Source: CBDUXP01 sp965371225 [NCBI: uncultured bacterium]
GTDB taxonomy: Bacteria > Abyssobacteria > SURF-5 > CBDUXP01
Direction of reading: 5' to 3'
Assembly: GCA_965371225.1 (NCBI GenBank)
Contig: CBDUXP010000076.1
Coordinates: 1 to 17,878, forward strand
DNA length: 17,878 bases
Position 1 is the first letter of the stretch, and each line of letters begins with the position of its first letter. The notes beneath the pieces are model-generated. The model saw only the letters and a list, made by a program, of their open reading frames with translations, was not told the DNA's origin and made no database searches. The position numbers were made by a program, and so were the translations under genes. Of the stretch, positions 1 through 7,390 are shown in pieces.

Positions 1-13
1 GGATTCTTCGTAG

Positions 14-35
14 GGGCGGACCTGCGTGTCCGCCC
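14..35. repeat. Short intergenic palindrome 1
   Basis: GGGCGGAC (14-21) and GTCCGCCC (28-35) form a perfect 8-bp stem with a 6-nt loop. TA and one G precede it. It lies downstream of the TPR gene that ends at 150, so it could act as a factor-independent 3' stabilising hairpin, but no T-tract follows. It resembles the other palindromes of the window that begin TAGGGGCG or end CGCCCCTA, a pattern typical of dispersed REP-like elements. Confidence 0.5.
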
Positions 36-60
36 TCTTCCGCGACCCGCCCTTGCCGTT

Positions 61-86
61 CGGGCGATCACCAGGATCGCCCCTAC
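61..86. repeat. Short intergenic palindrome 2 (CGCCCCTACA type)
   Basis: GGGCGATC and GATCGCCC form a perfect 8-bp stem around a 5-nt loop, followed by CCTACA. The same arrangement, a perfect stem of GGGCG...CGCCC followed by CTACA, recurs at 5739-5763 between two convergent genes. The two copies therefore look like members of one dispersed palindromic family. Their identity as REP-like elements is inferred. Confidence 0.5.
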
Positions 87-110
87 ACGGACATGTCTGC
101 CCGCGTAGGG

Positions 111-128
111 CATGGCGCCTACGCCATG
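111..128. repeat. Hairpin next to TPR gene 3' end
   Basis: CATGGCG (111-117), loop CCTA, CGCCATG (122-128). It is a perfect 7-bp stem about 20 bases beyond the stop codon of the minus-strand TPR gene. There is no U-tract in the direction of that gene, so it is not a canonical intrinsic terminator. It may cap the 3' end of the transcript. Confidence 0.4.
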
Positions 129-149
129 TCGCGTCGCCGCGCGCGGCGC

Positions 150-1988
150 TTACTCCGCGGAGTCGTCGGGGGCGGGGGCGATTTCCAGCCGCTCGGGGCG
201 CGGCTCCCCCGGGAGCGGAATCTGGAGATCACGAGGCGCGACCTTCGCACCGGCGTTCGGGGCGTCTTCCGCGTCCGCGTCCGGCTTCGGCGGGAGATCG
301 TCCACTAGTTCAGGAGTGTGCTCCAGCAGCTTGGCGCGGACGGCATCCTGCGCGGCATCCTGCACGAGGGAATGCTTCCACTGGGCGGCCGCGGCGGGCA
401 GGTCGCCCAATTGGAAGTACGCGTCCCCCAAGTGGTCCAGAATGACCGGATCCGCCTCCTCCAGGTGCGTGACGGCCCGCTCCAGGTACTCCACCGCGTT
501 GGTGAACTCGCCGAGCCGGTAGTACACCCACCCGAGGCTGTCCAGGTAAAACCCGTTGTCCGGCTCGATGGCCAGGGCGCGCTGGATCAGCACCTCCGCC
601 TCCTCCAGGTGCACCCCGCTGTCCGCCCACATGTAGCCGAGCCAGTTCAGGGCCTCGGCGTTCTCCGGTTCCAGCTCGGTGGTGCGCTTCAGGTGGACCG
701 CAGCTTCTTCATACAGCTTCGCCCCTTCATACATCTGCCCCAAATAGAAGTGGGCAAGCGCGCTCTCCGGCGCCAGCTCCACCGCCCGTTCGAACTGCGC
801 GATGGCCTGCTCGGCCTCGTCCATCTGGCGATAGGCGGCGCCGAGCACCAGGAGCAGGCCCGGATGCGCGTCAACGATAGTGAGCGCCTGTTTCAGCAGG
901 TCGACCACCATCATCGGCTCGTTGTCTTCCCCGTACAGGAGTCCCAGCTCGATGTACGCGCGCACGCTGTCCCGGTCCAGGGTGAGCACCGCCTGGTAGT
1001 GCTCCTTCGCCTCCTCCCGCTTGCCCTGCCGCTGATACACACTGCCCAGCAGGTAGTGCGCCGGCAGGTTCTCCGGATCGCGCTCGAGCACGGCACGGAG
1101 CGCGTCGCCCGCCTCGTCGTACTGCTGCGTGCGCAGGTAGAGCAGGCCGAGGGCGAGGCGGTACTGCCACCGGAACGGTTGCTGGACCAGGATCGTGGAC
1201 AGATGCGCAATGGCCTGTTCGTAGTCCCCCTGCCGGGCGTGGATCAGCGCCAAGCGCCGGCGCGCCTCGAAGTGATTCGGCCGCAGACTCAGGAGTTGTT
1301 CATACAGCCCCGCTGCCTTCGCCTCGTCTCCGTGCCGCTGCGCGAGCGTCGCCAGGTTGAACAGGACCGCCGGGCTCTCCGGAAAATCGCGCAGCATGGC
1401 ATCCAGCTCCGCTTGCGCGGCCTCCTCGTCCCGCAGAGTGAGGTAGGTGTTGGCCAGCCGCAGGCGCACCGCCGGTTCGTCCGGCTGCAGGAACGCGATG
1501 CGCTTATACAACTGGAGGGCGTCGTACAGCTTGCCGTCCGCCTCAGCCATCTCGCCTAGCGCGGTCAGCGCGATCAGGTTATCCGGGTCCGCGGCCAGGA
1601 GTGCCTGAAACTGGATCCGGGCGTCTTCCGGCCGGCGCAGTTGCAGGTACAGGCCCGCCATGTACAGGCGCGCGGTGGGATCGTCCGGGCTCAGCTCCGT
1701 CGCCCGCTGCGCAGCCGCCAGCGCCGCCTCCCGATTGCCCTGCTGCACGTAAGTCTGGGAGAGCTTCAGGTGTACGCGGGCGGCCTCCGGGTCCAGCCGC
1801 GCCGCCTCTTGGAAGTGCGCCAGCGCGCCCTCCGGATCCTTGTGCCGCGCCGCATAGACCCCGGACGCGAAGTGGGCGCGCGCCTTGGCGCCCGCCGTCA
1901 CGGGCTGGTGGACATAGGCCCCGCCGCGGCCCGTGGCGCAGCCGACGGACAGCACCGCGAGTCCTAGGAGGGCGACGGCGCGCCGCAT
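150..1988 (-). CDS. TPR-repeat lipoprotein, 612 aa
   Basis: A long tetratricopeptide-repeat protein. An N-terminal hydrophobic segment ends in LSVGC with Cys17, a plausible lipobox, so it is probably anchored in the outer or inner membrane facing the periplasm. From about residue 33 to 565 the sequence is a near-continuous run of 34-residue TPR units with the usual pattern of W/Y, G, A and P (for example DPEGALAHFQEAARLDP and GEFTNAVEYLERAVTH). The last 45 or so residues are Pro/Asp/Ala-rich and probably disordered. The ATG overlaps the rnhB stop codon (TAATG), so translation is probably coupled to rnhB. Such proteins are scaffolds for envelope complexes; the partner cannot be read from the sequence. 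Genes for similar TPR lipoproteins often lie in cell-envelope or exopolysaccharide settings, but nothing here supports that directly. Confidence 0.88.
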   Translation of the reverse strand: MRRAVALLGLAVLSVGCATGRGGAYVHQPVTAGAKARAHFASGVYAARHKDPEGALAHFQEAARLDPEAARVHLKLSQTYVQQGNREAALAAAQRATELSPDDPTARLYMAGLYLQLRRPEDARIQFQALLAADPDNLIALTALGEMAEADGKLYDALQLYKRIAFLQPDEPAVRLRLANTYLTLRDEEAAQAELDAMLRDFPESPAVLFNLATLAQRHGDEAKAAGLYEQLLSLRPNHFEARRRLALIHARQGDYEQAIAHLSTILVQQPFRWQYRLALGLLYLRTQQYDEAGDALRAVLERDPENLPAHYLLGSVYQRQGKREEAKEHYQAVLTLDRDSVRAYIELGLLYGEDNEPMMVVDLLKQALTIVDAHPGLLLVLGAAYRQMDEAEQAIAQFERAVELAPESALAHFYLGQMYEGAKLYEEAAVHLKRTTELEPENAEALNWLGYMWADSGVHLEEAEVLIQRALAIEPDNGFYLDSLGWVYYRLGEFTNAVEYLERAVTHLEEADPVILDHLGDAYFQLGDLPAAAAQWKHSLVQDAAQDAVRAKLLEHTPELVDDLPPKPDADAEDAPNAGAKVAPRDLQIPLPGEPRPERLEIAPAPDDSAE

Positions 1989-2692
1989 TATCCGCCTCCG
2001 GCCGCGGCGGCGACGGGGGCAAAGCTGCGGCGATGGATGGGACAGGGGCCGTGGGCGCGCAGGGCGTCCAGGTGCGCGGCGGTGCCGTAGCCCTTGTGGG
2101 CCGCGAACCCGTATAAAGGATAGCGTTCGTCGTACATGGACATGAGATGGTCCCGCGTCACCTTCGCCACGATGGATGCCGCCGCGATGGACCAGGACCG
2201 GCTGTCCCCCCGTACCACCCGCTCACTCGGCACGGGCACGTCGGGCAGCCGGAAGCCGTCCACCAGCACCGCATCCGGCGGCGACGCCAGATCGCTCAGC
2301 GCCAGCCGCATCGCCAAATAGTTTGCGCGCTGAATGTTCATGCGGTCAATGGCGGGCGCATCCACGATCCCCACCCCCCAATCCGCCGCCGTTTCCAGGA
2401 TCGGGGCCAGCAGCGCCTCCCGCTGTTCGGCAGTGAGTTTTTTGGAATCGTCCACCGCCGGCAGGTCCGGCGGTCCGGCCCACACCACCGCGGCGGCCAC
2501 GATGGGGCCCGCCAACGGTCCGCGGCCCGCCTCGTCCACCCCCGCCACGCGCGCGGCGCCCTTCGCCAGCCACGCCGCTTCCAGCTCCCAGAGGCGGTCC
2601 CGGCGCTCCGCCTGCGCCGCCGCCCGGGCCTGCTTGTGCGCGAGGGACGCGGCCAGGCGCTGGGCCCCTGCGCGTCCGTCCGCACGGAGCAC
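1988..2692 (-). CDS. rnhB: Ribonuclease HII
   Basis: RNase HII cleaves the RNA strand of RNA-DNA hybrids and starts removal of single ribonucleotides from DNA; it acts in the cytoplasm. The DEDD metal site is complete: Asp53 and Glu54 in AGVDEAGRGPLAGP, Asp145 in VLVDGF and Asp181 in VTRDH. The typical C-terminal GYGTAAHLDALRAHGPCPIHR is also present. The start used is a GTG (2692-2690) with only a weak GGA upstream. The frame stays open to 2885, and the residues before the GTG (LATLKAQVAAAPPQAW) continue a basic-helical extension like that of Firmicute-type RnhB. No in-frame ATG, GTG or TTG lies there, only ATT and ATC codons, so the true N terminus is uncertain. The stop overlaps the next gene's start. 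In many genomes rnhB follows rplS; here it is 12.8 kb away. Confidence 0.93.
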   Translation of the reverse strand: MLRADGRAGAQRLAASLAHKQARAAAQAERRDRLWELEAAWLAKGAARVAGVDEAGRGPLAGPIVAAAVVWAGPPDLPAVDDSKKLTAEQREALLAPILETAADWGVGIVDAPAIDRMNIQRANYLAMRLALSDLASPPDAVLVDGFRLPDVPVPSERVVRGDSRSWSIAAASIVAKVTRDHLMSMYDERYPLYGFAAHKGYGTAAHLDALRAHGPCPIHRRSFAPVAAAAGGG

Positions 2693-2823
2693 CGCGATCC
2701 AGTCCGCCCAGGCCTGCGGCGGCGCGGCCGCTACCTGGGCCTTGAGGGTGGCGAGCGTAGCCGGGCGGGCGGCGGCTGGGATGGAGTCGGAAATGGGCGG
2801 TGCGCGGAGGAGGGGGTGGCGGG

Positions 2824-2842
2824 CTAGCGGAGTATATCCGCC
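2824..2842 (-). promoter_or_regulatory. Candidate rnhB promoter -10 within a small inverted repeat
   Basis: On the minus strand TATACT (2836-2831) is a good -10 hexamer about 140 bases before the rnhB GTG. It overlaps a perfect 5-bp inverted repeat, GCGGA (2827-2831) and TCCGC (2837-2841). No convincing -35 box is seen. The same hexamer occurs upstream of three other transcription units in the window. Confidence 0.3.
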
Positions 2843-2921
2843 GGGGCTCGCGCGGCGTGGGGCGCCCGGAAGGCGCGTGAGTTAGGCTGTGCGCGTTCCG
2901 GGGTGCGCCCGGTTTCTTCCG

Positions 2922-2929
2922 GGGGAGGG
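2922..2929 (+). promoter_or_regulatory. Shine-Dalgarno site of TPR gene
   Basis: GGGGAGGG lies 8 bases before the ATG at 2938 and supports that start over the ATG at 2944. A 5-bp hairpin (CCCGG 2908-2912, CCGGG 2919-2923) directly precedes and slightly overlaps the site, so it could limit ribosome access. Confidence 0.5.
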
Positions 2930-2937
2930 CCACAGGA

Positions 2938-4167
2938 ATGAGAATGGCAGGTGCGCGCAGGATTCTGGTTTCCGCTGCACTGACGTTGCTCCCAAATTGC
3001 GGTTCATATCCCGATGTTGAAGTTGCGCCGATCCTGCGATCACCAGGTCGGCCGCCCATGGTCCACGAAGACGCCCTTACCGATGCGATTCGCGAATACG
3101 TGCAAGCGGCGAAAGTCTCGCCAGAGGCTGCCCGCGATCACTACGCGGTCCTAGCGGAAGTGTGGGGGGAGACTCAACAGTGGGCGGCTTTGCACGCGTA
3201 TTCAGGCGCGGCTGGCGCGATAGCCTCAGACGAGGCGACGGCCCATGTGTATCTCGGGCGGACACTTAACACCCTGGGGAGTGGTGGGGCTGCTGTACGC
3301 GCGTATGAAAGTGCGCTGGTCCACTTCCCCGAGGATGTAGACGTGCTAACTGAGTATGCGCGTGCGCTCCGGTCGCTTGGGAAGCACAGCGAAGCTGTGG
3401 AAGTATTCCGGGAAGTGCGGCGTAGTATTAATGCGGATGTCGGTGGGACTACAATTCAGATTGTTGACAGCCTTGCGGCGGCCGGGCGTACGCCGGAGGC
3501 CGTTGAGGTACTTCGCGAGTTAATCCAGAAGGAACCACGGAACGCTTGGCATTTCCTGACCTTGGGGCTGCTTCTCTCTGAGGTCGGACAACTGGATGAG
3601 GCGCTTGCGGCCTATGAAGGCGCGCTGCGCCTTGATCCCACCTTTGAAAGGGCGCGGTCGGCCATTGATCGCCTGCAAGTCAGCGCACAAGAGGGGGCGG
3701 ATGGAAGAGAGGCCTGGCCCCGGGTTAGTCATACTCATCAAGATCGAAGCGATTTTCGTGCGGAGATTGCGGCGGCGGCAGCGCGCGTTTCGCAGGCGCC
3801 TGATGATGCGGAGGCGCACCTTGCGCTAGCGAAGGCCATTTTGTTCGAGGAGCACAACCGGGCCATCAATGAGATCCGCCGTGCTATACAACTGAAACCA
3901 GAGTATGGCGAAGCGCACCTCTGGATGGGAGTTGTGCTGCAATCTCAGGGATGGCTGACAGAAGCGGTGACCGAGTTCAATCTTGCGCTGAGCTTAGGCC
4001 AACAGGATTGGTTGGCGCTCAAACCGCTGGGCGACACATATGAGAAGTTGGGGGATCATGCGGCGGCGATGCGCGCGTACACAAAATACCAGGAGTTAAG
4101 TGCACGCGGTGGCCCGATTTTTCCCATTTCCTCGTTGAGCTGGAAACAGAAGGTAGAGGCGCAGTGA
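2938..4167 (+). CDS. Exported TPR-repeat protein, 409 aa
   Basis: The protein begins with a basic then hydrophobic leader (residues 1-20) ending at LLPNC, with Cys21. Asn at the -1 position is not a standard lipobox residue, so it is either an unusual lipoprotein or a signal-peptide protein. Two TPR blocks follow: about four units at roughly 95-245 (for example NTLGSGGAAVRAYESALVHFP and SEVGQLDEALAAYEGALRLDP) and about three at 285-390 (LKPEYGEAHLWMGVVLQSQG). A charged linker separates the blocks. It is transcribed divergently from rnhB and ends in a strong intrinsic terminator. Codon use is clearly less GC-biased than its neighbours (many GTT, GAA, ATT, AAT), which hints at a separate origin. 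The binding partner is unknown. Confidence 0.85.
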   Translation: MRMAGARRILVSAALTLLPNCGSYPDVEVAPILRSPGRPPMVHEDALTDAIREYVQAAKVSPEAARDHYAVLAEVWGETQQWAALHAYSGAAGAIASDEATAHVYLGRTLNTLGSGGAAVRAYESALVHFPEDVDVLTEYARALRSLGKHSEAVEVFREVRRSINADVGGTTIQIVDSLAAAGRTPEAVEVLRELIQKEPRNAWHFLTLGLLLSEVGQLDEALAAYEGALRLDPTFERARSAIDRLQVSAQEGADGREAWPRVSHTHQDRSDFRAEIAAAAARVSQAPDDAEAHLALAKAILFEEHNRAINEIRRAIQLKPEYGEAHLWMGVVLQSQGWLTEAVTEFNLALSLGQQDWLALKPLGDTYEKLGDHAAAMRAYTKYQELSARGGPIFPISSLSWKQKVEAQ

Positions 4168-4178
4168 AGCCGAGTGCC

Positions 4179-4203
4179 GACGGGGGCTCGGCCCCGTCTT
4201 TTT
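4179..4203 (+). terminator. Intrinsic terminator after TPR gene
   Basis: GACGGGG (4179-4185), a 6-nt loop, CCCCGTC (4192-4198), then TTTTT (4199-4203). This is a perfect 7-bp GC-rich stem directly followed by a U-tract, 11 bases after the TPR stop codon. The Shine-Dalgarno site of the next gene starts two bases after the last T. Confidence 0.85.
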
Positions 4204-4215
4204 CGGAGGAACACG

Positions 4216-5265
4216 ATGAGTGAGGCGTACTACACCATCTACGGTGCCGCGCGGTCGTATTTCACGCGCAAGGCGACGGGCTACTTCAACTACAAGGAGA
4301 TCCCGCACCGGTATACGCGCATGAGCGCGACGCGCTACGCCCAATTGCAGGCGGAGGGCTGGCGGCGCGGCATCCCCGCCGTGCGCACGCCGGACGGCAC
4401 GTTCATGTGGGACACCACGCCCATGATCCACTACCTGGACGGGGTGTTTCCCGAGCGCGGCGTGTTCCACCCGGACCCGGTGCAGCAGTTCCTGGCGTAC
4501 CTGATCGAGGACGCGTCGGACGAGTGGTACACGCACCCGGCCATCGCGGTGCGGTGGTTCTACGAAGAGGATGCCAAGCTGCTGACGCGCGAGCTGGGTA
4601 TGGACATGTGCATGTACGGCGACGCGACGCCGGAGGAAGCGGGGGGCATGGTGCGGGCGGCGATGACCGAGCGGTGCCACAAGCTCGGCGTCACCGAGGA
4701 GACCGCGTCCGCGTGGGTGGAGGTGCTCGATGCGTGGATGCGCGCGCTCGACGGGTTGCTCGCGGACCGGTCGTACTTCTTCGGGGAGCGGCCGTCCCTC
4801 GCCGACTTCGCCGTGTACGGCGCGAGCGTGGCGCACTTCTATTTCGATCCCACCTCCCGCGCGCTGATGGACGCGCACGCGCCGCGCCTGCGCAATTGGA
4901 CCGACCGGCTGCGCGAACCGCACGAGCACGAGTTTGGCGATTGGTGCGCGGCGGACGACGTGCCCGAGGCGATGCTGAACGTGCTGAAGGAGATCGGGCG
5001 GGAGTACCTGCCCTGGGCCGCGGCGGTGGGCTATGAACGGCAGCACATCCCCGTGGACTTGCGCGGCGTGCCCATCGAACTGGAGTCGATTCCGTACACG
5101 AGGAAAGCGCGCGCCGAACTGCTCGCGCGCTACCAGGCGGCCAAGTGCGACCGGCTGGACGCGATCCTCGACCAGGCGGGGCTCATGCCGCATCTGGAGG
5201 GCTACGACACGCCCCTCGACGCACCACCGGTGTATGATGCGCCGCCCCGCGGCGAACGGAACTGA
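4216..5265 (+). CDS. Glutathione S-transferase family protein with C-terminal extension, 349 aa
   Basis: The N-terminal thioredoxin-like GST domain (about 1-85) has the cis-Pro loop GIPAVRTPDGTFMWDTTPMI (Pro54), the canonical edge of the glutathione site. The all-helical C-terminal domain (about 88-235) carries the N-capping signature ERPSLADFAVYG. A further 115 or so residues (235-349) continue past a normal GST of 200-230 aa and contain DLRGVPIELESIPYTRKAR. The usual SPxxxK active-site start is replaced by GAARSYFTRKATGYF, so classical conjugation activity is not assured. The ATG at 4216 is chosen because GGAGGA (4205-4210) precedes it; an upstream in-frame GTG (4174) would run through the terminator hairpin. 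The F420-type reductase gene follows 27 bases downstream. Family assignment is firm; substrate is unknown. Confidence 0.85.
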   Translation: MSEAYYTIYGAARSYFTRKATGYFNYKEIPHRYTRMSATRYAQLQAEGWRRGIPAVRTPDGTFMWDTTPMIHYLDGVFPERGVFHPDPVQQFLAYLIEDASDEWYTHPAIAVRWFYEEDAKLLTRELGMDMCMYGDATPEEAGGMVRAAMTERCHKLGVTEETASAWVEVLDAWMRALDGLLADRSYFFGERPSLADFAVYGASVAHFYFDPTSRALMDAHAPRLRNWTDRLREPHEHEFGDWCAADDVPEAMLNVLKEIGREYLPWAAAVGYERQHIPVDLRGVPIELESIPYTRKARAELLARYQAAKCDRLDAILDQAGLMPHLEGYDTPLDAPPVYDAPPRGERN

Positions 5266-5292
5266 ACGGGGAACTCGCGAAAGGAAGAGCAG

Positions 5293-5724
5293 ATGGCGGT
5301 CAAGAAATCGGCAGCGGTGGAACTGTTCTGGAAGATTCATCCGGCGCTCTATCGTTGGACGAATGGATTGGTGGGCGGCAAGATGCTGGGCATGCCCGTG
5401 CTGCTGCTCACCACCACGGGGCGCAAGAGCGGCCAGCCGCGCACGCGGGCGCTGACATACCTGGCCCGGGGCGATGCGTACGTGGTGATCGCGTCGTACC
5501 TGGGCGAACCGAAGCATCCCGCGTGGTGGCTGAACCTACAGGCGAAGCCGGACGCGGAGATTCAGGTGGGCGCGAAACGCATCCCGGTGCGGGCGCGCGA
5601 GATCGACGGCGAAGAACGCAAGCTGCTCTGGAACGAGGTCGTGGCCGAGGTCAACGACTATGCCGAGTACCAGCAGCGCACGGACCGCCGCATTCCCGTC
5701 GTCCTCCTGGAGCCACGGACGTAA
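5293..5724 (+). CDS. Deazaflavin (F420)-dependent nitroreductase family protein
   Basis: A 143-aa protein of the Ddn/DUF385 family (PF04075), a split beta-barrel fold whose studied members use the reduced deazaflavin F420H2 to reduce nitro compounds, quinones and other substrates. The hallmarks are TTGRKSGQPRTRAL (residues 41-54), the phosphate-binding part of the cofactor site, and HPAWWLNLQAKPDAEIQ (75-91). The length fits the family (about 130-150). A strong AAGGAAGAG precedes the ATG at 5293, and the gene probably shares a transcript with the upstream GST gene. If the family rule holds, the organism makes F420; no F420 biosynthesis gene is in the window. Some family members bind FMN or heme instead. 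Confidence 0.88.
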   Translation: MAVKKSAAVELFWKIHPALYRWTNGLVGGKMLGMPVLLLTTTGRKSGQPRTRALTYLARGDAYVVIASYLGEPKHPAWWLNLQAKPDAEIQVGAKRIPVRAREIDGEERKLLWNEVVAEVNDYAEYQQRTDRRIPVVLLEPRT

Positions 5725-5738
5725 GCGCCGGCCCGGGT

Positions 5739-5763
5739 GGGCGCAATGAATTGCGCCCCTACA
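5739..5763. repeat. Intergenic palindrome between convergent genes (CGCCCCTACA type)
   Basis: GGGCGCAAT (5739-5747) and ATTGCGCCC (5750-5758) form a perfect 9-bp stem with a 2-nt loop, followed by CTACA, as in the palindrome at 61-86. It fills the gap between the plus-strand reductase gene and the minus-strand GST gene, whose TAG stop (5761-5759) lies at its edge. It may separate the two converging transcripts, although no T-tract is present. Confidence 0.55.
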
Positions 5764-6547
5764 TCGAGTTTGTGCCGCCCGACGTGAGAGCGTCGACGCG
5801 CGCGAGCCAGTCGCGGAGCGCCGGGCGCGCGGCCACCTCGGATTCCAACCACGGGTTCGTGCCCGCCAAGCGCCGGTGCAGTTGGCCGAACAGCGCGCAA
5901 TCGGCGAGCGACAGCACCGGCCCGGCGACGAAGCCGTCCGCCTCGATGAACGCCACGAGCCCGCCCAGGCTGCGCCGCATGTCCGCCTGCACCTTCTCGA
6001 CGGGGTAGCGGCCCACCCCCTGGCGTCGCAGGTTCTCCTCCACGTTCGCGCGCATGTTGACCGCGAGCGCCTCGAGCGCGGACTTGTCGAAGTCGGGAAA
6101 GTACGCCGCCACCTGTGCGTCCACGTCGCCGAGCCGCGTCTGCTCGTAGATGCCGTACCAGTACAGCACCTCGTCGGCCCATTCCTCCAGGAAGTGGCAG
6201 CGCGCGCGCAGGATGACGTCCGCCGGCAGGAGGGGCGGCTCCGGATGCCGCTCTTCGAGGAAGTGCGCGATGGCCGTCGAGTCCTCGACAATCTGCCCGT
6301 CGTACTCGAGCACGGGCAGCTTGCCGGCGCCGGTGCGGTCCGCGAGAAACCCGGCGCGCTCGTCCCACCCGACCTCACGCGCGGCGAAGGCGAGACCTTT
6401 GTACTGCAGAATGCGTTGCACCTTGATGGCGAACGGCGTTCCCGAAAAACACCGCGGCCGGCCCGGCATTTGGAACCCCGGTTGGATGTGGAGCACGATC
6501 GACGGCGCGGCGTCCGGCACGCCCGTACCGTAGCACGGCGCGAGCAC
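5759..6547 (-). CDS. Glutathione S-transferase family protein, metaxin-like N-terminus
   Basis: A 262-aa GST-fold protein. Strand IVLHIQP is followed by FSGTPFAIKVQRILQYKGL (residues 34-52) and GKLPVLEYDGQIVEDSTAIA (75-94). These are the glutathione-site loop with cis-Pro78 and the Asp-Ser pair that binds the gamma-glutamyl group. A helical C-terminal domain runs to about residue 250, with LSLADCALFGQLH as its N-capping motif. The wording resembles Tom37/metaxin-type bacterial GSTs. The start is doubtful: the frame begins with GTG at 6547 without a clear ribosome site, and in-frame GTGs at 6520 and 6496 are alternatives; the strand beta-1 begins near residue 17. It lies 15 bases after the DUF2182 gene and is probably the last gene of that operon. 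Confidence 0.8.
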   Translation of the reverse strand: MLAPCYGTGVPDAAPSIVLHIQPGFQMPGRPRCFSGTPFAIKVQRILQYKGLAFAAREVGWDERAGFLADRTGAGKLPVLEYDGQIVEDSTAIAHFLEERHPEPPLLPADVILRARCHFLEEWADEVLYWYGIYEQTRLGDVDAQVAAYFPDFDKSALEALAVNMRANVEENLRRQGVGRYPVEKVQADMRRSLGGLVAFIEADGFVAGPVLSLADCALFGQLHRRLAGTNPWLESEVAARPALRDWLARVDALTSGGTNSM

Positions 6548-6562
6548 CGTCGCGGCGGCGGG

Positions 6563-7348
6563 CTAGGCCTGCGTGATGACGACGAGGCCGGCGGCGATGA
6601 GGGCGACGCCGGTGATGCGGCCGAGGGCCAGGCCGTGGGGGAGCACTTTTTCCAGCAGGACGAAGATAGTGATCGTGGCGATCCACACGAGGTTCATGAC
6701 GCCACCGAAGAAGAGCAGGCACATGAGAATCCAGCAACACCCCAGACAGTAGAAGCCGTGCTCCAGCCCCATGCGCAGGGCGCCGGCCACCCCGTCGCGC
6801 CAGCCGGTCATGAAAAATTCCATGGGGGAGCGGCAGTGGGTGAGGCACGCGTTCTTCGCCGGCGTCAGTTGAAAGATACCTGCCGCGATGAGGATGCCGC
6901 CGCCCAGCGCGGGGCTCGTGCTGACCATCATGGGGGACAGCAGTGCGGCCCGGTCGAGGCCCCACTGGAGGACCGTGGCCCCCAGGCTGAAGGCCGACCA
7001 TATGAGAAGGTAGCCGCTGAGAAACGCGCCGGTGGGCACGAACGGCTGGCCTTTCTCCTGCCGCGTGCGGTTGAACCGCGCGAAGACGAGCACCATGGGC
7101 GCGGCGCTCGGGGTCATCATGCCGATCATCATGACGACCCACATGAGCAGCATCATCACGAAATAAGACGGGGTCCACGCTTGCACCTGCGTCATGGCCA
7201 TGGCGTCGCCCACGCTCATGGGCATGGTGGCCATGGCCTGCGCCATGCGCACGAGATAGATCCAGCAGAGCGCGGTGATCGCCACGATGCCCGCGAGCAC
7301 CACGGCGCGGTCACGCTTGAGCACGGCTTCCAGCGGGGTATCGGTCAT
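6563..7348 (-). CDS. DUF2182 predicted metal-binding integral membrane protein
   Basis: A 261-aa polytopic membrane protein with about six to seven hydrophobic segments (about 15-33, 60-79, 108-128, 146-163, 200-215, 217-233 and 243-259). It matches the DUF2182 family (COG5486, predicted metal-binding). Candidate metal ligands are in ACLTHC (Cys168, His171, Cys172) and in GLEHGFYCLGCCW (His197, Cys201, Cys204, Cys205). The first third is strikingly Met-rich (MAQAMATMPMSVGDAMAM, then VVMMIGMM), which suggests a soft metal such as copper; this is inference. The gene follows the DUF1326 gene with a GC-rich 42-base gap and has no evident Shine-Dalgarno site, so it may depend on translation from upstream. 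DUF1326 and DUF2182 genes are often neighbours, which supports a joint role. Confidence 0.87.
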   Translation of the reverse strand: MTDTPLEAVLKRDRAVVLAGIVAITALCWIYLVRMAQAMATMPMSVGDAMAMTQVQAWTPSYFVMMLLMWVVMMIGMMTPSAAPMVLVFARFNRTRQEKGQPFVPTGAFLSGYLLIWSAFSLGATVLQWGLDRAALLSPMMVSTSPALGGGILIAAGIFQLTPAKNACLTHCRSPMEFFMTGWRDGVAGALRMGLEHGFYCLGCCWILMCLLFFGGVMNLVWIATITIFVLLEKVLPHGLALGRITGVALIAAGLVVITQA

Positions 7349-7390
7349 GGAGAAGTCGGCGCCGCGGCGGCGGGGCCGGGGCGCGCGCGG

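Noticed and set aside
318-1559. A 413-codon plus-strand frame over the TPR lipoprotein gene
   Set aside because: It mirrors the TPR periodicity of the minus-strand gene, is Leu/Gln/Arg-rich and has no signature.
4174-4215. GTG at 4174 as GST start
   Set aside because: The added codons are the intrinsic terminator hairpin and its T-tract; a good ribosome site precedes the ATG at 4216.
4096-5517. A 473-codon open frame on the minus strand over the GST gene
   Set aside because: It is Arg/His/Val-rich with no recognisable motif, and covers the terminator and the strongly supported plus-strand GST and reductase genes.
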